A stretch of 64,000 nt of DNA from JASGDN01 sp049840815 (GTDB lineage: Bacteria > Chloroflexota > Chloroflexia > Thermomicrobiales > UBA6265). Both the position numbers and the translations under genes were made by a program. Below the pieces are notes generated by a model. The model was not told where the DNA came from. It searched no databases and saw only the letters and a program-made list of their open reading frames with translations. Shown here one piece after another: positions 16,416 to 24,249 of the stretch; positions within the stretch are counted from its first letter, which is position 1, and the number at the start of each line of letters is the position of its first letter. The stretch covers positions 186,001 to 250,000 of the forward strand of contig JASGJI010000014.1 of assembly GCA_049840815.1 (NCBI GenBank). The letters run 5' to 3'.

Positions 16416-17771
16416 TCAGCGAAGATGGATTGCGGGGGCCGATCCCTCCCCTTCACGCGGCAGCGGGTCATGAACCAGCAGCGCCATCGTCGCCGTGAAG
16501 GCATGCAAGCCATTCCGCCGTCCGGCTGGCCCGATCTCCCCGCCGACGAATCCGCCCATCACCGGCACATCCCCCAGCGCCGCGCGTATCAGCGCCGCAT
16601 CGTGATGTAGCTCCCCGAACATCATGGCCCCGCGCGAGACACAGTCGAACAGGATGCCGCCCAACGGCATCCGCTCACCAAGGGTGGCCTGCACGTCGGT
16701 CAACGATTGCATCAGATCAATCGTCGCCGTATCACCGTCACGGACATGGAACTGCACGGTCTGCCCCACGCGCGGCATGCCACCGATCGTCAGCGTCCCG
16801 GCCGCCTCATCCAGCCCGATCACGCCGCGCAGGAAGAAATCTCCCCGGTGAAAGTCGTCGCGGTATTCATTCGTCGCGAACCCCAGCACCAGGTTGCGCA
16901 TCGCCCACGCCCGGCGCTCCCGCGCGAGGGTCGCCAGGGCGTCGTGCATCATGGCCACCGCCGGGCGATTCGAGATCGTGAAGATCACGTTGCGCTCAGC
17001 CTCGGTCACGGTCCACACCTCACCGATGGGATCGCACCCGTGCGCCATCATCGGCAACACGCGGACATCGCCCCCGATCGCCAGCGCCACCGCCCCCTCG
17101 TCATACACCTGATCGTCGAGAAAGATCCAGCCGGTCCGTTCCTCACCCCAACGCGACGTGAGGCCTCCCAACACGGGCACGCCGGGAAAGTGCGTCGTCA
17201 ATCCGTCCAGCAGCGTCTGCACGTCAAAACGGAACGGCTCGGAGAACACCAGCCACGACCGGACATCGCCCCGCTCCAGATCACCCCCACCCCAATACTC
17301 CCAGGCATCGGGCTCGTCCAGCAGCGCGAGATGCTCCTGCGTCAGCCGCACTGGTCGCAGCATGGCGCCAGGCAACCAGGCCGCCATCAGCGAGATTGCC
17401 GGCACGCCCTCCACCTCCCGACCATTGCCGATCACCCCGCCGACGGAGCATCCGACGATGGTCGCGGCACACGTGGATGCCCGCAGTTCGGGGATCAGCA
17501 AGGGGTAGTCGGCGGCCCACGCCCCGCTCACGAACGCAATGACGAGATCCGGTGGCCCCGATGCACCCTCCATCGTCTCCCGCACGACCTGCTCGAGGGC
17601 CACGCGCCACGCTGGATCCTCCGCCATCGCTGTCACGACCGCGCTGCCAGATGCCGACGACACCGGGGAGGAGACCCGATCGCGCCGAGACCCCGACCGC
17701 GATCCCGTCCACCGGTCAGGCGCCGCCTCGGCATCGAACGGGGGGGACGGGGCAGTGTCGTCGATCGTCAT
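16416..17771 (-). CDS. FIST N/C-domain sensory protein
   Basis: This 451-residue protein has a variable N-terminus to about 45, then the FIST_N domain (PDLVIAFVSGAWAADYPLLIPELR ... IVGCSVGGVIGNGREVEG) and the FIST_C domain (GDFFLRGVIGLDEAAGTLTIGGMPRVGQTVQFHVRD ... PLGGILFDCVSRGAMMFGE). FIST domains are sensory modules thought to bind small ligands such as amino acids and are often linked to signal-transduction genes. Here the protein stands without a kinase or GGDEF partner; a MarR gene follows. The start 17771 has GGAG eight bases upstream, better than the ATG at 17786. Confidence 0.88.
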   Translation of the reverse strand: MTIDDTAPSPPFDAEAAPDRWTGSRSGSRRDRVSSPVSSASGSAVVTAMAEDPAWRVALEQVVRETMEGASGPPDLVIAFVSGAWAADYPLLIPELRASTCAATIVGCSVGGVIGNGREVEGVPAISLMAAWLPGAMLRPVRLTQEHLALLDEPDAWEYWGGGDLERGDVRSWLVFSEPFRFDVQTLLDGLTTHFPGVPVLGGLTSRWGEERTGWIFLDDQVYDEGAVALAIGGDVRVLPMMAHGCDPIGEVWTVTEAERNVIFTISNRPAVAMMHDALATLARERRAWAMRNLVLGFATNEYRDDFHRGDFFLRGVIGLDEAAGTLTIGGMPRVGQTVQFHVRDGDTATIDLMQSLTDVQATLGERMPLGGILFDCVSRGAMMFGELHHDAALIRAALGDVPVMGGFVGGEIGPAGRRNGLHAFTATMALLVHDPLPREGEGSAPAIHLR

Positions 17772-17986
17772 CAGCGTTCTCCACATGCAGCCAAGGAACC
17801 CGGATCACCCCGATCACGGTCGGTGCCCGGTACCGGAACAGGGGATGTACGTGTCTGCGTGCGTCCCGGAAGGTGCAGAGTGTAGCGATTTTCTGCGTGG
17901 ACGCAACACGGCAAGCCACCGAACCGGGCCATCCATTCCGCATGGACCAATCCGCACGGGCCACGTCCCGGCCCCGGATACAAGAA

Positions 17987-18020
17987 CACGCCCGCCGGAT
18001 TGGACGATCCGGCGGGCGTG
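17987..18020 (-). terminator. 14-bp perfect hairpin downstream of ispH
   Basis: Arms CACGCCCGCCGGAT and its exact complement around a six-base loop. It lies between ispH (minus strand, ending 18204) and the FIST gene start. A T-tract is not seen. Confidence 0.65.
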
Positions 18021-18073
18021 ACATCCTGGTTGGGCTCGTGGGCTACAGCTGAGTTCGAAAGAGTTGCCGTCCT

Positions 18074-18203
18074 CCGTAGCGGGTCAGCTCGTCTGACCCA
18101 TCCGGCGAAGCCGGATATCCCGGAACGGTTGCTGAACCCATGATTGGCCTTCGGCCAATGGCGAACCACCAGACCAGCTGCGCCGCTACGGTTTCGAACT
18201 GGG
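18074..18203. repeat. interspersed inverted-repeat element A, copy 1
   Basis: This 130-base element starts with CCGTAGCGGGTCAGCT (18074-18089) and ends with the near-complement CAGACCAGCTGCGCCGCTACGG. An internal hairpin CATCCGGCGAAGCCGGAT lies at 18099. The same hairpin and outer arm recur at 36532-36583, and the closing arm alone near 910-935. The 430-base gap 17772-18203 holds only this element and the hairpin at 17987. Confidence 0.7.
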
Positions 18204-19229
18204 CTAGTAGGCCGGCACGTAGTCCGGATCAACCGGACGAATACCCCCTTCGGGCGGCGTGAAGCCGAACGTGGTCAGGTGCCGAACCACTTCCTCGATC
18301 ACGTCATCCGGCGTCGACGCGCCAGCCGTCACCCCCACGTTGGTCGCAGACTCCAGCCAGGCCGGATCGATGTCCTCCGGCCGCTCGATGTGGTACGACG
18401 CCACGCCGAGCGAGTTGCCGACATCGGCCAGTCGCGCCGTGTTGGAACTCTTGCGGCCACCGATCGCCAGCACCACATCGACCTCCTTCACCATCCGGCG
18501 AAGGGCGTTCTGGCGCTCGGTGGTCGGCTCGCAGATCGTGTTGCAGAGGCGGAACTCACCACCATCCGGCATCACCATCTTCTGGAGCTTGTCGGAGAAG
18601 ATCATCAGCTCGTCGATGTTCTTGGTGGTCTGGCTGACCAGCGCCACCTTGCGCGGCGGCGTCACCACGCCCTCGCCCTTGGTACCGCGCGGCGCGTTCC
18701 AGGGGAGATCCTCGATCTTCTTCGCAGCCACCGACTTGGAGGTTGCCGCCCAGCCGAGCACGCTCCTCACCTCGGGGTGGTAGGAATCGCCGTAGACGAC
18801 GAGGAAGTAGCCCTGCCGCACCAGTTTCTGGGCCAGGCGCTGGACCTTCGTCACCAGCGGACAGGTCGTATCGATCAGTTCCAGCCCGGCCTGCTCGGCC
18901 TCGACTGCCAGGTGAGGCCCCATGCCATGCGCGGTGATCGCCACCCGGCGCATGCCCTGCGCCTTGGCCTCCTCAACGGAGGTCATGCCGATCACGCCGC
19001 GCTCGCGCAAGCGATCGACCACCTGCGGGTTATGGATGATGTCGCCGATCGGGCCGATCCTGTTCGCCGGGTTCGCGGCGTCGGAGATGATATCGACCGC
19101 GCGACGGACACCCCAGCAGTACCCGAGCACATCGGCGACGACGATGCGTCGTTCACCCGCGGGGGCCGTGGTCGAAGAAGCAATGGACGAGCCGGCATCG
19201 TCGGTCGTGGGAGCGGTGGCGTGAGCCAT
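18204..19229 (-). CDS. ispH: 4-hydroxy-3-methylbut-2-enyl diphosphate reductase (IspH/LytB)
   Basis: This is a 341-residue protein that performs the last step of the MEP isoprenoid pathway, HMBPP to IPP and DMAPP. The three Fe-S cysteines are C38 (GYCWGVRRAV), C123 (TTCPLVTK) and C233 (NTICEPTTERQ). Substrate-binding His residues lie at 66, 101 and 151, and the proton-relay Glu is E153 in YHPEV. SQTT (199-202) supplies the conserved Thr. An N-terminal extension of about 27 residues rich in Ala/Thr/Ser is unusual. No other MEP gene is adjacent. On the minus strand a TATACT (19371-19376) lies about 140 bases upstream and may be its -10 box. Confidence 0.95.
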   Translation of the reverse strand: MAHATAPTTDDAGSSIASSTTAPAGERRIVVADVLGYCWGVRRAVDIISDAANPANRIGPIGDIIHNPQVVDRLRERGVIGMTSVEEAKAQGMRRVAITAHGMGPHLAVEAEQAGLELIDTTCPLVTKVQRLAQKLVRQGYFLVVYGDSYHPEVRSVLGWAATSKSVAAKKIEDLPWNAPRGTKGEGVVTPPRKVALVSQTTKNIDELMIFSDKLQKMVMPDGGEFRLCNTICEPTTERQNALRRMVKEVDVVLAIGGRKSSNTARLADVGNSLGVASYHIERPEDIDPAWLESATNVGVTAGASTPDDVIEEVVRHLTTFGFTPPEGGIRPVDPDYVPAY

Positions 19230-19382
19230 GAACGCAATCCTTGGTCGTGGTGAGCGGAATGATGAGGAAGACGATCCCCGCGCACGGAGTACGTTCGCGC
19301 AGGACGGGCGGAGGCGGCATAGGCATCACCCCCGAAACGCACGCATCGTGCGTTCCCGATTCCTCATCAGTATACCCCCGTG

Positions 19383-19510
19383 AGGGGAGAGGCGAGAGAA
19401 GTGAGAAGTGAGGGAGGAAAGAGGAAGGTGTGACGCGGACTTGGCAGGAACGATGCGCGAGATCCCCGTCTCCTCACTTCTCTTGCCTCTCACCTCGTCT
19501 CTCCCCTCCC
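19383..19510. repeat. purine-rich element E, inverted pair
   Basis: GAGAGGCGAGAGAAGTGAG (about 19388) and its inverted relative (CTCACTTCTCTTGCCTCTCACC, 19473 onward) flank the ispH-MFS gap. Related copies occur at about 29561, 29846, 36135 and 47127. The right-hand copy here supplies the last codons (GRGETR, stop) of the MFS gene that ends at 19490. Confidence 0.6.
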
Positions 19511-20665
19511 CAACGCCGGGGCCATGAAGATGATCACCACCAGACTCGCCGCGATCAGCAACAATGCGGCCTGCAACGAGGTCACCTTGGCGATCCACCC
19601 CAGCACCGGCGGCCCGGCAAGGAATCCCGTGTATCCGATCGTCGCCACCGCCGCCACAGCCCGCCCGCTGGGAATCCCGGGCGTCGAACCCGCCGCGCTG
19701 TAGGCAATCGGGATCACCACCGAGAGCCCCAGCCCCAGCACCGCGAACCCTGCGATGGCGGCGAAGACCGTTCCCGGCAGCAATGCCGCCATCATCCCCA
19801 CCGTCGCAACGATGCCGGCCACGCGCATCACCGGCACCCTCCCGAAGCGCTCGATCACCCGGTCCCCCGCAAAGCGCCCGATCAGCATGGTGGTGGAGAA
19901 CGCCGCGAATCCGAACGCGGCCACCCCTTCGCTGCCGCCCAGATCATCGTGGATGAACAACGCGCTCCAGTCAGCCATCGCCCCCTCACCCAGCGCCCCG
20001 CAGAACGCGATCACGCCCAACACGCGGAGCGACTTCGGCGGCAACGCAAACCGCGGCCCCTTCTTCGGCTCCGCTGCCTCGCTCACCACCGCTGCATCCG
20101 GGATCTGCCCGAGGTTCGCCCAGAGAACGGCCAGCACCCCAAGCGCGCTGAACGCCAGGAAATGCGGCACCAGCCCGATCCCCAGGCTCGCGATGCCTGC
20201 GCTGATCGCCGCACCCGCCAACGCTCCGAGACTGAAGAACCCGTGCAACGATCCCATGATCGTCTTGTGGAACCGCTTCTCCACCTCCACGCCCTGGGCA
20301 TTCATCGCCACATCGGTCGCCCCGAACGTGAAGCCGTAGAGGAACAGCGCCGCTCCCAGGGCGATCGGGACCGGCGCCAGCGCCAGCCCGGAGAGCGAGA
20401 CCGAGAAGACCAGCCCGAATGCCGTCGCCACCCGAGCGCTCCCAAAGCGCTCGATCAGCCGGCCCACGATCTGGAACGCCAGGATCGACCCGATCCCGAT
20501 GAAGAGAAGCAGCGTGCCCAGGCTCGCGGTGGAGAGGTCCAGGGCGCTGGCCGCCGCGGGAATGCGTGCAACCCAGCTCGCACTGATGAACCCGGTCAGC
20601 ACGAAGTACGTCGAGACCGCGACGCGCGGGGATGGAATCAGCAGGGATCGAGAGGCAGCGGGCAC
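19490..20665 (-). CDS. MFS transporter, YbjJ-like, paralogue 1
   Basis: This is a 391-residue, 12-span major-facilitator protein. The first helix ends SASWVARIP and the second begins SLGTLLLFIGIGSILAFQIVGRLIERFGSARV, the family's motif A region. The family (YbjJ/fucose permease-like) has no firmly assigned substrate. It reads from a GTG at 20665 with AGGA seven bases upstream. A paralogue of about the same size lies directly upstream, pointing to tandem duplication. Its C-terminal six residues (GRGETR) are encoded by repeat element E, so the natural end was probably replaced. Confidence 0.85.
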   Translation of the reverse strand: MPAASRSLLIPSPRVAVSTYFVLTGFISASWVARIPAAASALDLSTASLGTLLLFIGIGSILAFQIVGRLIERFGSARVATAFGLVFSVSLSGLALAPVPIALGAALFLYGFTFGATDVAMNAQGVEVEKRFHKTIMGSLHGFFSLGALAGAAISAGIASLGIGLVPHFLAFSALGVLAVLWANLGQIPDAAVVSEAAEPKKGPRFALPPKSLRVLGVIAFCGALGEGAMADWSALFIHDDLGGSEGVAAFGFAAFSTTMLIGRFAGDRVIERFGRVPVMRVAGIVATVGMMAALLPGTVFAAIAGFAVLGLGLSVVIPIAYSAAGSTPGIPSGRAVAAVATIGYTGFLAGPPVLGWIAKVTSLQAALLLIAASLVVIIFMAPALGRGETR

Positions 20666-20736
20666 GGCAAGTCCTGTCGGGAAGCGATGATCGCACGAAG
20701 GAAGGTGGTGGTTTCATCATTGAACCACGAACGATG

Positions 20737-21951
20737 CTACGCGGCAGATTCCTCCCTGGCATTGCGCACGTCCGGTCGCGACACCGTTCGGGCCAGCGGG
20801 ATCAGCGCCAGCATGGCGATACCCACCAGCAACAGCGCGAACTGGAGCGAGGCCGCATCGGAGACACGCCCGATCACCGGTGGTCCGCTCAGGAATCCCA
20901 GGTAGCCGACCGTCGCGACCGAAGCCACGCCCTTCCCACCGGGAATGCCGGGTGAGGTCGCCGCCGCCCGGTAGGTGATCGGCAGGATGCCGGAGAGCCC
21001 GAACCCGATCATCGCAACCCCGATCAACACCGACGGCACGGTGAAGATGAGCTGCCCCGCCACCAGCCCGACCGCCGAGATCGCCCCACCAGTCGCGATC
21101 ACCAGCACCGGCCCGAATCGCCGTACGAGGCGATCGCCCGACATCCGGCCGATCAGCATCGTCAGCGAATAGACCGTGTAGACCATCGCCGCGGTGGCAG
21201 CCCCAGCCCCCAGTTCCTGCGTCAGCAGCAGGCCACCCCAGTCACCGATGCTCTCGTCGCCCAGCGCCACGACGAACGCAATCGCCCCCAACGGCCACAA
21301 GGCGCGCGGCGGCAACGAGATCCGGAACTTCCGCGCCGTCGCCGGGACCGCCTGGGCCACTGGCATCGCCGTATCCGGCACCAATCGCCGCGAGGTGGCG
21401 AGATAGAGCACGATGGCCACGATGCCAAGGCTGAGGAACTGCATCTGCAACGACACGCCGAGTCCGGCCACCACCCCGGCACTCGCCGCCCCCAGCAACC
21501 CGCCAAGACTGAAGAATCCATGCACGGAGGAGAGGATCGGACTCCGCCGCCGCCTCTCGATCTCCACGCCCTGGGCATTGGCGGAGACATCGACCGTCCC
21601 ATGGGAGAAGCCGAACAGGAACAGCACGACCGCGAAGACCGGAATTGCCGAGGCAAAGGCCAGGAGCGGGAAGGCCGCTGTGCGGGCGACACCGAACCAG
21701 CGGAAGGTGTTTGCGCTGCCGATCTTTCCGGTCAGCCAACCCGCGAAGGGGAGCGAGATCAGGGCGCCAATCGAGAACGCGGGCAGCGCGCTCCCCAGTT
21801 CGGCCCGGCTGACATCCAGATGCTCGGCGATGGTGGGAATCCGGGCGATCCACGTCCCCCACACGACGCCATTGATGAGAAACATCGCCGAGATCGCGCC
21901 ACGCGGCGAATCCAGCCGGCGCATCAGCAGGGAAAGGAAACCCGGTCGCAT
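20737..21951 (-). CDS. MFS transporter, YbjJ-like, paralogue 2
   Basis: This is a 404-residue, 12-span protein sharing with its neighbour the order NGVVWGTWIARIPTIAEHLDVSRAELGSALPAF..., LFGFSHGTVDVSANAQGVEIERR, SSVHGFFSLGGLLGA and GIPGGKGVASVATVGYLGFLSGPPVIG. The middle block (SxHGxFSLGxLxGA) and the late block are nearly identical in spacing to paralogue 1, so the two are a duplication. They are 71 bases apart on the same strand and probably co-transcribed. The substrate is unknown. Confidence 0.85.
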   Translation of the reverse strand: MRPGFLSLLMRRLDSPRGAISAMFLINGVVWGTWIARIPTIAEHLDVSRAELGSALPAFSIGALISLPFAGWLTGKIGSANTFRWFGVARTAAFPLLAFASAIPVFAVVLFLFGFSHGTVDVSANAQGVEIERRRRSPILSSVHGFFSLGGLLGAASAGVVAGLGVSLQMQFLSLGIVAIVLYLATSRRLVPDTAMPVAQAVPATARKFRISLPPRALWPLGAIAFVVALGDESIGDWGGLLLTQELGAGAATAAMVYTVYSLTMLIGRMSGDRLVRRFGPVLVIATGGAISAVGLVAGQLIFTVPSVLIGVAMIGFGLSGILPITYRAAATSPGIPGGKGVASVATVGYLGFLSGPPVIGRVSDAASLQFALLLVGIAMLALIPLARTVSRPDVRNAREESAA

Positions 21952-22427
21952 GGGGAGTGGGCCTCGGCGCGTTGGCGCAGACGAAGCAGCCGCATCGATG
22001 CGGCTGAAGGGGGAATGGACATGGGGGAGTCGGTCCGGCGGACAGGAGGGTCCCGCCGATGCAAGCGTAGTGGAGCGCCGGACGTGCTACAAGGCGCGGT
22101 GCATCACGGCATCACACATGTCTCGAATTTCCGCCCAGACACCATGCATTCAGCTCGGACCGACACAGGGTCGGCCCCTACAAAAATGCGTACATACGTA
22201 GGGGCCGACCCTGTGTCGGTCCGGACGCCATACAGCGTCAAGGTAGGCAAAGCGAAACATCCTGCACGAAGCACGTCCGGCGCAGCCAGAACATGGTGCT
22301 GGCTTGGGTAGCGCCTGGATTGCCGCGTCGTTTGGCGGAATTTCGGGCGATCACCGGCCGCAGATGCGAGGATCGCCCCTGCAAGAGGGCTATCGCTTCG
22401 AGCCTGGCGCCAAGCGATAGAATCCAC
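21952..22427. repeat. gap with perfect 26-bp inverted repeat (element C, copy 1)
   Basis: This 475-base gap has no supported gene. At 22156-22223 there is an inverted repeat with 26-base perfect arms (from CGGACCGACACAGGGTCGG...) around a 16-base AT-richer loop. The sequence CGACACNGGGTCGG is itself an internal palindrome. Degenerate copies occur at 29685-29770 and 47815-47841, so this is a small mobile repeat family. Confidence 0.7.
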
Positions 22428-23801
22428 TCAACCGAGTTTGCGTTGCAGCGTCTCCAGGCGCGTAGTCGCCTCGCGCACCGCATCCCGCGCCGAAAGCTGA
22501 CCCGTCGCCGCCCGCGCCACCATCGTCCCCAGCACACCGTCCACCGTCGCCGCTGCGGCCAGTGGAGTCGTGGGAGCCGGCCAGCCCAGATTGACCGTCC
22601 AGCGGTTGGAGTTCTTGAGGACGCTCAACGTCCGGCCCTGATCGGGCAGCGCCGGATTGTTGTCCAGCAACCCGCCATTCTGCTTCAGCAACGGCACGGT
22701 GGAGGGATAGGCCGGGAAGTTGTAGAGCTTGCTGATGGTCGTCATCTGGTCGTAGACATCCAGCAACGCCAGCAGGAACTCCCGTGCGGTGTCCTGGTTC
22801 GGCGAATACGATGGCACCATCGAGACGAAGCGCACCGCCGCTGGCATCACCGGCTGCTGTCCCGCCAGAATCGACGGATCGCCCGTCATCGGCCCAAGCA
22901 TGCGCATATCGATTCCGATATCGTGCCGATTCTGCAGGGAGTACACGAAGGACGAAAGCGGATTGAGGATGGCCGACGCCAGGCTGTTGAACATCGCGTC
23001 GTTGTTCGACTGGATCGTCCAGTCCAGCACATTCGGCAGCATGCTCGAGCCATAGAGTTCGCTGAACTGCTCGACCGTTGCCACTGCGGCGTCGCTCTCC
23101 AGGGTGATCGCGCCGTTCTGGTCCATCACGGAGCCACCATTAGCCCACAGCGCCGAAAGCACTGCATTGGTCGTATCCAGATCGGTGGAGAGCCCGAATC
23201 CGAGCGGAATCCCCTGCGTCCGCCAGATCGCCCCGGCACCCAGCGAAAGATCGGTCCAGCTCCTCGGCCCCCACGACATGTGAATGGCATCCCACATCGA
23301 CTGGCGGTAGAAGACCGCCAGCGGCGAATACCCATGCACGAATCCGTAGACCCGGCCCGTGGTCGGATCGAACCCATCCTGCTGGCAGAAGATCAACGGC
23401 GCACCATGCCGGTTCGCGGCTTCGGTCTGCACGTCGGCCAGATCGGCCAGGTCGCGGGCGTACATTGGCAGTGGCGCGATGTGCTCGATCAAGTCGTGCC
23501 CGGCCCCCAGTTCCAGCTCCGTCTTCAGGGCGTGCGGAATCGTCGCCGAATCCACGAAGTCGATGGAGGTCGTTACCTGATTCTGCTGGCCCCATTGCGA
23601 GAGGAATCCCTGCAACCAGTTGTCCACATCGGACACGATGTGATGCCACGTCAGGATGCGCAGGGATGTCCCCGCGATCGGACGTGTCGGCGCCCCCTGC
23701 GCGCTGGCGGCCATCACCGCCCCGGCCCGAAAGGCCGATCCCGCCACTCCCAATGCGGCAGCCGACCGCGCTCCATTCCGAAGCGCATCACGGCGGCTCA
23801 T
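22428..23801 (-). CDS. ABC transporter extracellular solute-binding protein (family 1 type), orphan
   Basis: The protein has about 457 residues from the ATG at 23801. The N-terminus MSRRDALRNGARSAAALG has the twin-Arg and hydrophobic region of a Tat-type export signal. The body is a family 1 substrate-binding fold: LRILTWHHIVSDVDNWLQGFLSQW, a hinge around GRVYGFVHGYSPLAVFYR, and the C-terminal FLLALLDVYDQM. Such proteins feed sugars or oligosaccharides to ABC importers, but no permease or ATPase gene is nearby. The frame is open to 23909 with an alternative RR-bearing start (MIRRNP, 23879), so the start is not certain. Confidence 0.8.
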   Translation of the reverse strand: MSRRDALRNGARSAAALGVAGSAFRAGAVMAASAQGAPTRPIAGTSLRILTWHHIVSDVDNWLQGFLSQWGQQNQVTTSIDFVDSATIPHALKTELELGAGHDLIEHIAPLPMYARDLADLADVQTEAANRHGAPLIFCQQDGFDPTTGRVYGFVHGYSPLAVFYRQSMWDAIHMSWGPRSWTDLSLGAGAIWRTQGIPLGFGLSTDLDTTNAVLSALWANGGSVMDQNGAITLESDAAVATVEQFSELYGSSMLPNVLDWTIQSNNDAMFNSLASAILNPLSSFVYSLQNRHDIGIDMRMLGPMTGDPSILAGQQPVMPAAVRFVSMVPSYSPNQDTAREFLLALLDVYDQMTTISKLYNFPAYPSTVPLLKQNGGLLDNNPALPDQGRTLSVLKNSNRWTVNLGWPAPTTPLAAAATVDGVLGTMVARAATGQLSARDAVREATTRLETLQRKLG

Positions 23802-24249
23802 CCGGCGTGGTGATGGGGCGGCATTGGCGGGGGAACGATGGCGGAGGGCAGAATCGGGCACGCAAGGATTCCTTCGGATCATCTGGCGCAACGCGACGGT
23901 GGGTCCCACGGCGAGTCTCGCCGAAGTCTAGCGTATGGCGTCTCCCACCGACGCAGCCAGGACCTCGATCCTGACGCTGCCAACCAGCGGCGCACGAGCG
24001 ATCATGTTCCCCCGGGAACGGCAACCCGTATGGCGGGGCCTGCCATCAAGCGAAGCCCGACACGATCGTGGCATTCGGGGCGTTTTCAGAACAGGTCGCT
24101 CGCGACCGCTGAGCGTGCGATGGGCCGATATTCAGCCCCAATCAGAGGCTATCCACCCTATTCCATAGTGTAGTATTGCCTACTAACTTGAGGGTTCGGG
24201 AGGCGGAGCGTTCGGTGGCTGGCGAACCGCTCCCCAAAACAGGTGCGAC
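23802..24249. other. intergenic region between divergent genes
   Basis: About 450 bases separate the solute-binding protein and the LuxR-type regulator, which are divergent. There is a locally AT-rich patch at about 24150-24190 (CCATAGTGTAGTATTGCCTACTAAC) that could hold the regulator's promoter; no clear -35/-10 pair was found. No gene is supported here. Confidence 0.4.
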
